Assembly: GCA_902490325.1 (NCBI GenBank)
Contig: CABUDJ010000033.1
Span: 1-20,592, forward strand
DNA from: an uncultured Collinsella sp.
GTDB lineage: Bacteria > Actinomycetota > Coriobacteriia > Coriobacteriales > Coriobacteriaceae
Reading direction: 5' to 3'
Length of the DNA stretch: 20,592 nt
Shown: positions 1 to 7,639 of the stretch, piece after piece
Position numbering within the stretch: position 1 is the stretch's first letter
How the letters are laid out: the number at the start of each line of letters is the position of its first letter
Translations under genes and position numbers: made by a program
Notes under the pieces: model-generated
Told to the model about the DNA's origin: nothing
What the model saw: only the letters and a program-made list of their open reading frames with translations
Databases searched by the model: none

Positions 1-73
1 CGTATGACGTGACGGTGCGGTCGCGCTCAGGTCGAATTGCCCCCGATTGTGGCTGCACGGCGAATACTAACGT

Positions 74-1495
74 CTACTCTATCAGGTCGTTGTGGCGCTC
101 GATGGCATCCGCTACCGTACCGCCCTCATCCACAATAAGCGAACGGCGCTTGGGTGAGATGATGCGCTGGGCGGGGTACACGCCGCGGTGTCCGCCGGTT
201 AGGTAGCTGATAAAGGCCACGATGACAAAGAACCCGGCGGCCGTGCCGTGGAACAGGTCGATGGCCATCATGCAGGTGGTGATGGGCACGTTGAGGCCGG
301 CGCAGAACACGCCGAGCATGCCGAGAGCCGCCAGAAAACTGGGGTCGAGCCCGGTAAGGCAACCTATCCAGCCACCGAGTGCCGCACCGATGCCAAACAG
401 GGGCGTGACCTCGCCGCCTTGGAAGCCAGCGCCCAAGGTGAGCGCTGTGACGACCAACTTGATGACTGCGTCCGCCAGGGTGGTGTTGCCGGCAAATCCG
501 GCGCCGGAAAGCCACGTGGAAAGGCCGGCGTAGTCCCAGGCGTCGAGGAGGGCATAGGCGGCCAAAACCACGAGTGCGCCTATGAGTGCGCGAACGAGGT
601 AATTGGTGATAAAGCGACCGTACAGGCTCTTGACGGTTCGAACTGACCAGGCAAAGAGGCGTGCCGTCAGACCGAAGATAATGGCACTGATAACAACGAT
701 GACAACCGTCCGTGGTGTCATGTTGGGAACGCTGGCGATAACATTCGTCTCGTACTCGGTTCCCAAGGCAAGCGACGTAAAGTAGCCGGTAAACGAAGCG
801 ACCAGGCAGTAGATGCCCGCGGTGTAGTCGATCTTGCCGATGAAGCACATCTCCATGCCAAAGAAAGCCCCGGCAAGGGGCGAGCCGAACACGGCGCCAA
901 AGGCCGACGAGATGCCGGCGAGCATGAGGTCGTGGTGGTCATGCTTTTTGAGGTGGGCGAGGCTCGAGATGTTGCTGGCGATGGTGCCGCCAATCTGCAC
1001 CGCAGCTCCCTCGCGACCGGCCGAGCCGCCGGTGAGGTGCGTGAGCGTGGAGCAGACGAAGGTGAGGATGGCCATGCGCATATGGATGAGGCGTGTGCCC
1101 AGAGCGGAGTCGATGACCAGGTTGTTGCCACGCTTGGCGGCGAGACCGTGGTTTTTGTACACCCATGCGGTGGCAACGCCCACAACGGGAAGCAGCGCGT
1201 AAATCCACGCATGGTGCTCGCGATAGTCGGTCGCGATATTTAATGAGGCCAAAAACGCCCAAGCGGCAACGCCCATGGCGAGCGAGACGGTGACGACGAG
1301 TACGAGCAACTTAGTGCTCGCTAGTAGGTTGCGGGCGTTGCGGCGCGTGTCGGCAGCCAAGAGATGCTCGGAGCGGGTAAGTTGATGCCTGCCTGCCGTG
1401 ATGACGTCATTAAGGGAGAAAAAACCGCCGTCGTCGAGCGGCTGGAAATGATCCTGCGCTTTGTTTGCGCTTTCGGGTTTGTCGTTATGAGCCAT
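74..1495 (-). CDS. CLC-family antiporter, probable fluoride/H+ exchanger (CLC-F type)
   Basis: A 473-residue polytopic membrane protein of the CLC family. Segments characteristic of the fluoride-selective CLC-F branch are visible: GNNLV at residues 123-127, where chloride-type CLCs have GSGIP; GGSAGREGAAVQIGG at 156-170 with the gating glutamate E162; and GGEVTPLF at 360-367, whose threonine lies at the fluoride-binding site of known CLC-F proteins. Family knowledge suggests it expels cytoplasmic fluoride in exchange for protons. I start at the ATG at 1495, preceded by AAAGAGGAACGT, rather than nine codons upstream. It is transcribed divergently from moeA and has no visible functional link to the molybdenum genes. 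The -10-like TATAAT (1531-1526) would leave too short a leader for a fluoride riboswitch. An ordinary chloride/proton exchanger is the alternative. Confidence 0.85.
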   Translation of the reverse strand: MAHNDKPESANKAQDHFQPLDDGGFFSLNDVITAGRHQLTRSEHLLAADTRRNARNLLASTKLLVLVVTVSLAMGVAAWAFLASLNIATDYREHHAWIYALLPVVGVATAWVYKNHGLAAKRGNNLVIDSALGTRLIHMRMAILTFVCSTLTHLTGGSAGREGAAVQIGGTIASNISSLAHLKKHDHHDLMLAGISSAFGAVFGSPLAGAFFGMEMCFIGKIDYTAGIYCLVASFTGYFTSLALGTEYETNVIASVPNMTPRTVVIVVISAIIFGLTARLFAWSVRTVKSLYGRFITNYLVRALIGALVVLAAYALLDAWDYAGLSTWLSGAGFAGNTTLADAVIKLVVTALTLGAGFQGGEVTPLFGIGAALGGWIGCLTGLDPSFLAALGMLGVFCAGLNVPITTCMMAIDLFHGTAAGFFVIVAFISYLTGGHRGVYPAQRIISPKRRSLIVDEGGTVADAIERHNDLIE

Positions 1496-1525
1496 ACGTT
1501 CCTCTTTTAGGTTGCAACGCAAGCA

Positions 1526-1649
1526 ATTATAAAACGCGGTAAACGCGACGAGCCGGTGGGTTGGTTTCCATTCTGTTTCGCGGCCTGCAACCGACAGGTG
1601 TATTTGCGGGTACAGGCCGAGTCGCGGTCGTGCGTCGGGGGATTATACT
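1526..1649. promoter_or_regulatory. divergent promoter region between the CLC gene and moeA
   Basis: On the minus strand a perfect TATAAT (1531-1526) lies about 30 bases before the CLC start, without a good -35 box. On the plus strand TATACT (1644-1649) lies about 57 bases before moeA, also with a poor -35. Between them an inverted repeat CGGCCTG (1581-1587) / CAGGCCG (1613-1619) could be an operator or a hairpin. I saw no molybdenum-cofactor or fluoride riboswitch here. Confidence 0.4.
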
Positions 1650-1706
1650 GAGACAAGCATAAAGAATTGGCGCCCCTGTTGTGCGCCGTGGCATTAAGAG
1701 GTGCAT

Positions 1707-2969
1707 ATGGCAGAGAAACTCATACCGTTGGAGGATGCGCAGTCGATTGTTTTGTCGCACGTTGCTCCGACGGATCTCATCGAGATTCCCGTGTGGCAGG
1801 CGGCTGGTTTTCCCTTGGCCGAGGACGCGGTGGCCGATATCGACATCTCGCCGTTTGCCAACAGCGCTATGGACGGATATGCCGTGCGCTCGGCGGACTT
1901 GGCGCAGGCATCTGGCGAGGCGCCGGTGACGCTCGACGTTATCGGACACGAGGCCGCGGGCCATGTGTTTGAGGGCGCAATCGGCGCGGGCGAGACGGTC
2001 CGCATCATGACGGGCGCGCCGGTACCCGAAGGTGCCGATGCCGTGGTGAAGTATGAGATCGTTGATGTGCTCGACGGTGACGGCAACGAGGGCTCGCGTG
2101 TGAGGTTCTCGGCGCCGGCCAAGGTGGGGGAGAACGTTCGCTCGGCTGCTGAGGAAGCTCATGCCGGCGACGTCGTGATGCGCGCCGGCGAGGTTGTGGC
2201 TCCGGCGGGCGCCGGCCTGCTGGCGAGCGCCGGGTATGCGAACGTGAAGGTGCATGCCGCTCCGCGCGTGGGCATTATCTCGCTGGGCACGGAGCTGGTC
2301 GCGCCGGGTGAGCTGCCGGCGCGCGGGCAGATTCGCGATTCCAACTCGTCGGCGTTGATGGCCGAAGCACTCGATGCCGGCGCGGAGCCCGTGTTCTACG
2401 GCATTGCGCCCGATGATGAGCAAGCGATCGCCGAGCTGGTGCATCGTGCCGTGCAGGAGTGCGACTTTGTCATTACGAGCGGTGGCGCCTCGGCGGGCGA
2501 TTACGACTATGTGACGGCGCTCGTCCGGCGTGAGGGCGAGGTGCTGTTTGACCGCATCTCGATGCGTCCGGGCAAGGCCATCACGTTTGGCTTGCTCGGG
2601 GGTAAGCCCTACCTGGGGCTTTCGGGCAACCCGGCCGCGGCGTATGTGGGCTTTGAGATGCTTGCCCGTCCGGCGATTCGCAAGATGCGCGGTTTTGCCG
2701 AGGTTGCGCGTCCCGTGCAGCAGGCGACGCTCACGCACGGCGTGAAAAAGCGACAGCATCGCCGCTTCTTCGATCGCGCCACGGTTTTGCGCGACCCCGA
2801 GACCGGTGAGTTGTTGGTGACCGAGGCTAAGACACAGAATTCGGCGCTGCTTGGAACTATGCAGCGTGCGAACTGCCTGCTGCGTATTGACGAAGGACCG
2901 TGCGAGCTCAAGGCGGGAGATGCCGTGGACGTTGTTCGCGTCGACCTGCCCGAGGGCGCCGTGTTGTAG
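1707..2969 (+). CDS. moeA: molybdopterin molybdenumtransferase MoeA
   Basis: A 420-residue MoeA, the usual length of the family. MoeA inserts molybdate into adenylylated molybdopterin to give active molybdenum cofactor in the cytoplasm. Visible motifs are FANSAMDGYAVRSAD (about 50-64), RIMTGAPVPEGADAVV (99-114), GIISLGTELVAPG (189-201), the MoCF-fold TSGGASAGDYDYV (257-269), and MRPGKAITFG with GLSGNPAAAYVGFEML (286-319), ending in the small C-terminal beta domain. The ATG at 1707 is preferred over the GTG at 1701 because AAGAGG sits just upstream. It is followed after 10 bases by mogA, so the two are almost certainly co-transcribed. The nearby molybdate importer and a formate dehydrogenase in the same window are consistent customers. 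MoeA paralogues exist for tungsten, and the sequence alone does not say which metal is preferred. Confidence 0.93.
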   Translation: MAEKLIPLEDAQSIVLSHVAPTDLIEIPVWQAAGFPLAEDAVADIDISPFANSAMDGYAVRSADLAQASGEAPVTLDVIGHEAAGHVFEGAIGAGETVRIMTGAPVPEGADAVVKYEIVDVLDGDGNEGSRVRFSAPAKVGENVRSAAEEAHAGDVVMRAGEVVAPAGAGLLASAGYANVKVHAAPRVGIISLGTELVAPGELPARGQIRDSNSSALMAEALDAGAEPVFYGIAPDDEQAIAELVHRAVQECDFVITSGGASAGDYDYVTALVRREGEVLFDRISMRPGKAITFGLLGGKPYLGLSGNPAAAYVGFEMLARPAIRKMRGFAEVARPVQQATLTHGVKKRQHRRFFDRATVLRDPETGELLVTEAKTQNSALLGTMQRANCLLRIDEGPCELKAGDAVDVVRVDLPEGAVL

Positions 2970-2979
2970 GGGGAATGCT

Positions 2980-3459
2980 ATGGAGCTGAAGATATCGATC
3001 GTGACGTGCTCGGACACACGCGATCTTTTGCAGGATGAGGCCGGAGCCGCACTCGAGGAACTTATCGAGGCACAGGGCTGGACGGTCGCCTCACATGTGG
3101 TCGTGCGCGACGACGTCAGCGAGATCGGTGATGCCATTATGGAAGCCGCCGATGAGTGCCACGCCAATGTCGTGCTCACCTGCGGCGGCACGGGGCTTTC
3201 GATGCGCGATGTAACGCCCGAGGCGACGCGTTCCGTCTGCGACCGCGATGTGCCGGGTATTGCCGAGGCAATTCGTGCCTACTCCATGACCAAGACGCGC
3301 CGCGCCATGCTCTCGCGCGCTATTTGCATGCAACGAGGTCATACACTTGTCGTAAACTTTCCCGGTTCTACGAAGGCCGCCCGCGAAAGCTGGGAGGCCA
3401 TAACAGATCAGCTGGAGCATGCGGCTCAGATGACGGCGGGCGGCGGACATACCAACTAA
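2980..3459 (+). CDS. mogA: molybdopterin adenylyltransferase / MogA-MoaB family protein
   Basis: A 159-residue single-domain MoCF-fold protein. The family adenylylates molybdopterin with ATP, making the substrate MoeA uses for metal insertion. TCGGTGLSMRDVTPEAT (67-83) is the family signature. The N-terminus ISIVTCSDTR and the later VVNFPGSTKAARE stretch (124-136) also match, the latter with NFPGS where many members read LPGS. The start at 2980 is set by the ribosome site AGGGGGAA (2968-2975), which overlaps the end of moeA. The short MoaB-like form is hard to tell from MogA by eye, so the symbol is the functional reading. A terminator follows, so moeA-mogA probably forms a two-gene unit. Confidence 0.85.
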   Translation: MELKISIVTCSDTRDLLQDEAGAALEELIEAQGWTVASHVVVRDDVSEIGDAIMEAADECHANVVLTCGGTGLSMRDVTPEATRSVCDRDVPGIAEAIRAYSMTKTRRAMLSRAICMQRGHTLVVNFPGSTKAARESWEAITDQLEHAAQMTAGGGHTN

Positions 3460-3472
3460 GCGGTTTACCTGC

Positions 3473-3509
3473 GGCGGGGCGACCTGAACGGCTGCTCCGC
3501 CTTTGTTTT
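3473..3509 (+). terminator. Rho-independent terminator after mogA
   Basis: GGCGGGGC (3473-3480) pairs with GCTCCGCC (3494-3501), allowing one G-U pair, and is followed by TTTGTTTT. It separates moeA-mogA from the molybdate transporter genes. Confidence 0.8.
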
Positions 3510-3540
3510 CCGCCGAATCGACGCCGAGGTGCACGGTAAC

Positions 3541-3616
3541 TTGAAACTATATTCTCTGACGAGAATAATATCTCACTATCATTATTCGCGCAGAAGTATA
3601 ATCTGATTGCAGATTA
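3541..3616 (+). promoter_or_regulatory. probable modA promoter with overlapping dyads
   Basis: A perfect TATAAT (3597-3602) lies 60 bases before modA; no good -35 hexamer sits 17 bases upstream. The last bases of the -10 are part of an inverted repeat TAATCTG (3599-3605) / CAGATTA (3610-3616). A second dyad ATTCTC/GAGAAT lies at 3551-3566. A protein bound here would cover the promoter, as expected for repression by molybdate status. The sequences do not resemble the E. coli ModE site, so the regulator is unknown. Confidence 0.5.
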
Positions 3617-3662
3617 AAGCCCGAGGCGGGGTGCCCGGGCATAGCGTTCGAAAGGGTTGAAC

Positions 3663-4538
3663 ATGTTCGATATGGTTTCTCGCCGCGGATTCGTTTCGCT
3701 TTCTGCTGTCGCCGCTGCCGGCCTTGGTCTTGCCGGCTGTTCGGGCAGCAAGACGTCCGAGCCGGCCGGATCCGATGTCGGCTCCGCCAAGGCCTCTTCC
3801 AAGAAGGAAACCGTCGAGCTGCAGGTCTTTGCCGCTAACTCCCTCGAGAAGGCCCTGCCCGAGGTTCAGGAGCTCTACACCGACCAAACCGGCACCACCT
3901 TTGCCGACACGCAGTTTAAGGCCTCCGGCGACCTCGTCGAGCAGATGAAGGCCGGCGCCACGGTCGACGTGCTCATCACCGCTTCCAAGGGCACCATGGA
4001 TGACGCTGAGACCGCCGAGCTCGTCGACACCGACACCCGCGAGGACATGTTCGTCAACGATCTCGTGATCATTCGCGCCGAGGGCTCCGATACTAAGGTC
4101 GAGGCCATCGCCGACGTCGCGAATCTGGACGGTAAGATTGCCATCGGCGACGCCAAGACCGTCCCCGCCGGCAAGTACGCCAACCAGGCGCTGGCTTCCG
4201 TGGGCCTCTATACCGGTACCGAGGGCGACGACGGCGAGTACGCGCCCGAGCTCGCCGACAAGGTAGCCCTGGCCGACAAGGTCGGCACCGCTGCGTCTTA
4301 CGTCTCTACAGGCGACTGCGTGGCGGGTTTTGTCTACAGCTCCGATATCTTCCGCTACGACGGCATCGAGGAGGCCTTCGTGTGCCCCGAGGACTCGCAC
4401 AAGCCCATCGTGTATCCCGGCGCTGTCGCCGATAGCTCCGAGCATGCCGACGAGGCCAAGGCGTTCATCGACTTCTGCCTGACCAACAAGAAAGCCCAGA
4501 AGATTTGGGCCAAGTACGGCTTTGAGCTTTCCGAGTAG
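3663..4538 (+). CDS. modA: molybdate ABC transporter substrate-binding lipoprotein ModA
   Basis: A 291-residue secreted binding protein that captures molybdate (or tungstate) outside the membrane and passes it to ModBC. The N-terminus SRRGFVSLSAVAAAGLGLAG followed by C26 is a lipobox preceded by a twin-arginine-like SRR, so it should be membrane-anchored, possibly exported folded by Tat. A Ser/Lys/Ala-rich linker (27-48) precedes the mature fold. Family features include VFAANSLEKALPEVQELY, FKASGDLVEQMKAGATVDVLITA, VPAGKYANQAL near the centre, and a C-terminal PGAVADSSEHADEAKAFIDF. The ATG at 3663 has AAAGGG six bases upstream; the TTG at 3657 is less likely. modB follows after an attenuator-like hairpin, which would leave ModA in excess over the membrane parts. 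Confidence 0.93.
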   Translation: MFDMVSRRGFVSLSAVAAAGLGLAGCSGSKTSEPAGSDVGSAKASSKKETVELQVFAANSLEKALPEVQELYTDQTGTTFADTQFKASGDLVEQMKAGATVDVLITASKGTMDDAETAELVDTDTREDMFVNDLVIIRAEGSDTKVEAIADVANLDGKIAIGDAKTVPAGKYANQALASVGLYTGTEGDDGEYAPELADKVALADKVGTAASYVSTGDCVAGFVYSSDIFRYDGIEEAFVCPEDSHKPIVYPGAVADSSEHADEAKAFIDFCLTNKKAQKIWAKYGFELSE

Positions 4539-4570
4539 TGCGAAAGGGCACTGTATAACGATATTCTTGA

Positions 4571-4603
4571 GGGCGGGCGTTCTTGCGATCGCCTGTCCTT
4601 TTT
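4571..4603 (+). terminator. terminator/attenuator between modA and modB
   Basis: GGGCGGGCG (4571-4579) pairs with CGCCTGTCC (4590-4598) using two G-U pairs, followed directly by TTTTT. Because modB and modC have no clear promoter of their own, partial read-through is likely. This would set a high ratio of binding protein to transporter. Confidence 0.7.
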
Positions 4604-4654
4604 GATTGAACCGGCGTGCCTGCGCGCCGTTGCCCTGTGTTTGAGGAGTCGCCC

Positions 4655-6136
4655 GTGTCAAGGAAAACGATTCGCCTGCTCGCCGCGCTGGCAGCGGTTC
4701 TCTTTGCGTTTACCTCGCTGCCTGGGGCTGCCTGTGCCGAGGCTCTCTTTACCACCGCCGATGGGTGCCAGGCGACCGAGGACTCCGCGCTTATCGATGG
4801 CGTCGAGTTTGGCCTCAACGCGTTTGAGCGCAATGCCAAGGGCACGGCACGCTCGTTTGCAGGTCAGCCCGAGGGCTATCGATTTCCCATCTACAAAAAG
4901 ACGACGCTTGTGACGGTGACGACGCCTTCGAACATCGTGGTGTGGGTTGATGCACACGCCGCTAAGGACGCGGGGCTCGACATTACAAACGCCTCTGACC
5001 AAAAGGCGCTTAAGAAGATGCTCACGGGGCTCGATAAGTCTCACTCCATGGGCGGAGCGCTGCTGGAGGACTCCAGGCTTGAGTGGGTGTTTACCTCGGA
5101 CAACGAACTTGTGCAGGGCGATTATCGCTATCAGTTTAAGGTGAAGGGCGAAGACGCCGATTGCTACACGGTTGTGAATGCCGCCGAGGCCGCGAACGCC
5201 GAGCTTGATCTGGGTGGCGGAGCCCTGTGGAGCGACAACGCCGCCTTAGTGCCGTATGCGAGCGTCTCGACGACGGAGCCACCTTCGCTGGCGGAGTGCG
5301 CCCAGACGTTTTTTGGCGGCATCGACTACCGTCCGTTTTGGGTTTCTATCAAAACGAGCGGCCTTGCCCTGCTGATCTCCTTTGCGCTGGGCCTGTTCGC
5401 CGCGTGGAAGACTATGGGTACCTCGAGTCGCATCAAGGGCCTGCTCGATTCGGTCTTTACGATTCCTATGGTGCTGCCACCCACGGTCTGCGGCTTTTTG
5501 CTGCTTATGCTATTTGGTCGATCGACCGGGGTGGGCCAGTGGCTTATCGCGCACGGCATCTCGATCGTCTTTACGTGGCCCGCGGCGGTCATTTCGGCCG
5601 TCGTCGTGTCGTTTCCGCTGGTTTACCGCACGGCGCTCGGAGCCTTCGAGAGTCTTGACGCGCAGATGCTCGACGCCGCGCGAACCCTGGGATGGTCCGA
5701 GCGTCGCATCTTTGCCAAGCTCATGATGCCGCTTGGCTGGCCCTCGATTGCCGCCGGCACGGTGCTCGCCTTTGCCCGCGCGATGGGCGAGTTTGGCTGC
5801 ACCCTGTTCTTTGCGGGCAACTACGCCGGTATTACGCAGACCATTCCCATTGCGATTTACTTTGAGTGGATGGGCGGCAATACGTCGGTGGCCCTCTTTT
5901 GGGTCGTGGTCGTAATCGCGTTCAGCTTCCTGGTCATTCTGTTCATCAATATGTACACGGCGCATTCGCAAAAGTATCGCGAACGTGGCCTTTCCCGTGC
6001 GGAGCGCAAACAGGCCAAAGGTCTCGCCGGACAGGGCGATTCGCTCGACCCAGTCGGCGGCGATGCGCTGCGTATCGATCGCGAGGCGCTGGCCGAGCTC
6101 ATGCGTGATGATGCGGCGCCGCGGGGAGGTCGATAA
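4655..6136 (+). CDS. modB: molybdate ABC transporter permease ModB with extra secreted N-terminal domain
   Basis: A 493-residue protein, roughly twice the usual ModB length. The C-terminal part (about 228-455) is a standard molybdate permease: hydrophobic helices, TIPMVLPPTVCGFLLL (269-284), and the cytoplasmic EAA loop DAARTLGWSERRIFAKLMMP (340-359) that docks on ModC, then ARAMGEFGCTLFFAGN. The N-terminal part is different. It has a cleavable-looking signal peptide (hydrophobic 8-22, likely cut after AACA at about 28), then about 195 residues predicted to be outside the cell, which I do not recognise. A charged tail of about 50 residues follows the last helix. The GTG at 4655 is chosen because GAGGAG (4643-4648) precedes it and it starts the signal peptide cleanly; an upstream GTG at 4616 is possible. 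modC begins four bases after the stop. Confidence 0.9.
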   Translation: MSRKTIRLLAALAAVLFAFTSLPGAACAEALFTTADGCQATEDSALIDGVEFGLNAFERNAKGTARSFAGQPEGYRFPIYKKTTLVTVTTPSNIVVWVDAHAAKDAGLDITNASDQKALKKMLTGLDKSHSMGGALLEDSRLEWVFTSDNELVQGDYRYQFKVKGEDADCYTVVNAAEAANAELDLGGGALWSDNAALVPYASVSTTEPPSLAECAQTFFGGIDYRPFWVSIKTSGLALLISFALGLFAAWKTMGTSSRIKGLLDSVFTIPMVLPPTVCGFLLLMLFGRSTGVGQWLIAHGISIVFTWPAAVISAVVVSFPLVYRTALGAFESLDAQMLDAARTLGWSERRIFAKLMMPLGWPSIAAGTVLAFARAMGEFGCTLFFAGNYAGITQTIPIAIYFEWMGGNTSVALFWVVVVIAFSFLVILFINMYTAHSQKYRERGLSRAERKQAKGLAGQGDSLDPVGGDALRIDREALAELMRDDAAPRGGR

Positions 6137-6139
6137 GCT

Positions 6140-7210
6140 ATGTCGCTCGTTTTGGATATTAAGAAACGTTATCCCGGGTTTGTGCTCGACATGCAGCTTG
6201 AGGCCGGCGAGGAGCGCGTGGCCCTGCTGGGCGCCTCGGGTTGCGGCAAGAGCTGTACGCTGCGCTGCATCGCCGGTGTGGAGACGCCCGACGAGGGCAA
6301 GATTGTCGTCAACGGCGTGACCTTTTTTGACTCGGCGGCGGGCATCAACCTGTCGCCCCAGGAGCGAAAATGCGCCCTGTTGTTCCAAAACTATCAGCTG
6401 TTTCCCAACATGACGGTGGCCGATAACGTATGCGCTGGTGTAAAGGACGCGGGCGACGCCGCGGCGCGCAAAAGGTTGGCCGAGCGCTATCTGGGTATTT
6501 TCGGTCTGGCCGATTTTGCCGACCGCTATCCCGCGCGCCTCTCGGGCGGCCAGCAGCAACGTGTGGCGCTTGCGCGCATGGTGGCGGCGCATCCGGGCAT
6601 TTTTATGTTCGACGAGCCCATGAGCGCACTCGATTCCTATCTTAAGAGCGCCCTCGAACAGAACATGCTCGACCTGTTCGATGTATGCAACCGCACCGTG
6701 CTCTACGTGAGCCACGACATCGACGAAGCGTGCCGCCTGTGCCAGCGTATCTGCGTGATGCACGACGGGCATGTTGAGGAAATCGGCTCCATCGAGGACG
6801 TGGTCCGCCGTCCGCAGACGCTGGCGGCGCTGCGCCTAACGGGCTGCAAGAATACAAGCCGCGTGCGCAAGATTGGGCCCCAGGAGGTCGAGGCCCTCGA
6901 CTGGGGCATGACCTTTAACGTGGGTCGCGAGGTTCCCGGTAATGTGGCGTACCTGGGCATTCGCGCAAGCTACTTCCATGTTGACAATCGCGCGGAGCGG
7001 GGTCGCAACAGCTATGATTTGCACGTGGCCCGAGTGAGCGATTCTCGCTTTGAGCGCCTGGTGCTGCTGGACGTGCCGCGTACTGATGCGCCCACGCGTC
7101 TGCAGTGGAAGGTCAACAAGGTGGGCGTGCCTGTCGACGAGCTGCCGCAAGCAGGCGAGACGCTGCGCATGCACTTCGATGCGAGTAAGATCCATTTGGT
7201 TTGTCGATAG
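6140..7210 (+). CDS. modC: molybdate ABC transporter ATP-binding protein ModC
   Basis: A 356-residue ABC ATPase that drives molybdate import through ModB. Walker A GASGCGKS (31-38), Q-loop Q83 in LLFQNYQLFPN, signature LSGGQQQR (134-141), Walker B IFMFDEP (154-160) and the switch histidine H192 are all present. Residues after about 230 form a C-terminal domain of TOBE/regulatory length, ending DASKIHLVC, which in this family binds oxyanion and controls activity. GGGGAGGT (6123-6130), inside the end of modB, is the ribosome site, so translation is probably coupled. A terminator follows at 7222. Sulfate and other oxyanion ATPases look similar; the ModA and ModB neighbours and nearby moeA-mogA favour molybdate. 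Confidence 0.92.
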   Translation: MSLVLDIKKRYPGFVLDMQLEAGEERVALLGASGCGKSCTLRCIAGVETPDEGKIVVNGVTFFDSAAGINLSPQERKCALLFQNYQLFPNMTVADNVCAGVKDAGDAAARKRLAERYLGIFGLADFADRYPARLSGGQQQRVALARMVAAHPGIFMFDEPMSALDSYLKSALEQNMLDLFDVCNRTVLYVSHDIDEACRLCQRICVMHDGHVEEIGSIEDVVRRPQTLAALRLTGCKNTSRVRKIGPQEVEALDWGMTFNVGREVPGNVAYLGIRASYFHVDNRAERGRNSYDLHVARVSDSRFERLVLLDVPRTDAPTRLQWKVNKVGVPVDELPQAGETLRMHFDASKIHLVCR

Positions 7211-7221
7211 CGCTGGGTAAT

Positions 7222-7255
7222 GCTGTCGGGGATATAAGCCTCGGCAGCTTTGTCT
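7222..7255 (+). terminator. Rho-independent terminator after modC
   Basis: GCTGTCGGGG (7222-7231) pairs with CCTCGGCAGC (7239-7248), with two G-U pairs, followed by TTTGTCTT. It ends the mod operon. Confidence 0.75.
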
Positions 7256-7343
7256 TGCCGCTCGCCGAGTGAGGGATGACAAACTCTTATCAATAAAGAT
7301 AATTATTTATTAAACGACGGTACACGGCGCTGTCGTACGAATG

Positions 7344-7391
7344 TCAACGGTGTTCGCATAGTCGATGACCGTTGATATAGTTGACATCAAC
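7344..7391 (+). promoter_or_regulatory. dyad-flanked promoter of the reductase/selenium operon
   Basis: TTCGCA (7353-7358) and TATAGT (7376-7381), spaced 17 bases, make a plausible promoter. It sits in a perfect 8-base inverted repeat TCAACGGT (7344-7351) / ACCGTTGA (7368-7375). A second interrupted palindrome, GTTGAT (7371-7376) / ATCAAC (7386-7391), covers the -10 and start site. These look like sites for a dimeric regulator. Upstream, 7256-7340 is AT-rich and holds only a short TTATC/GATAA dyad (7287-7302). Confidence 0.5.
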
Positions 7392-7411
7392 TTGTAAAGG
7401 AGGGTGCGCAC

Positions 7412-7480
7412 ATGCCGCAGACGACATACATTCGCCGCGTTGCCGCGCGTGCCCTATATATGGCCCGGAGTCGCATATGA
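7412..7480 (+). CDS. possible 22-residue leader peptide
   Basis: A short ORF begins with ATG seven bases after AAAGGAGGG (7396-7404), one of the strongest ribosome sites in the window, and ends at TGA 7478-7480. The product MPQTTYIRRVAARALYMARSRI has five arginines and no recognisable domain. It lies between the promoter and the first reductase gene, about 160 bases before that start. Its last codons overlap one arm (7464-7470) of the leader structure described separately, so a translating ribosome would disturb that arm. It may be a regulatory leader peptide, or the ribosome site may be coincidental. Confidence 0.4.
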   Translation: MPQTTYIRRVAARALYMARSRI

Positions 7481-7639
7481 GCAGGTATGTTCACGGCTCC
7501 GGGAGAGACGACGCACAACTAAATAATCGACCGCAAAGCAGGTTCCCTAAAATTCCGGGTTTAGGCGCGGCTGGGTTTTCGCCACCCACCGTGCAGCAAT
7601 ACCGTAGCTATTCATTTTTGGTTCGAGAGGGGAACCGTC
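7464..7639 (+). promoter_or_regulatory. structured 5' leader with competing pairings, candidate cis-regulatory RNA
   Basis: CCCGGAG (7464-7470) can pair perfectly with CTCCGGG (7497-7503). Alternatively its CCCGGA can pair with TCCGGG (7554-7559), which is displayed in the loop of another perfect hairpin, CCTAAA (7546-7551) / TTTAGG (7560-7565). GGTTCCC (7541-7547) can pair with GGGAACC (7630-7636), which overlaps the ribosome site GAGAGGGG of the next gene. Mutually exclusive pairings plus a masked ribosome site are typical of riboswitches and attenuators. I recognise no known class, and short GC-rich pairings also arise by chance. Confidence 0.35.

Noticed and set aside
1496..1706. Fluoride or molybdenum-cofactor riboswitch between the CLC gene and moeA
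   Set aside because: I could not lay the conserved cores of either class on the sequence by eye, and the putative -10 boxes leave only short leaders.
1527..3191. Long minus-strand reading frame opposite moeA and mogA
   Set aside because: Arg/His-rich translation with no family motifs, lying opposite well-supported genes; typical shadow of GC-rich coding sequence. The same holds for the long minus-strand frames at 3582-4661, 5510-6772, 9066-10328 and 12804-14273.
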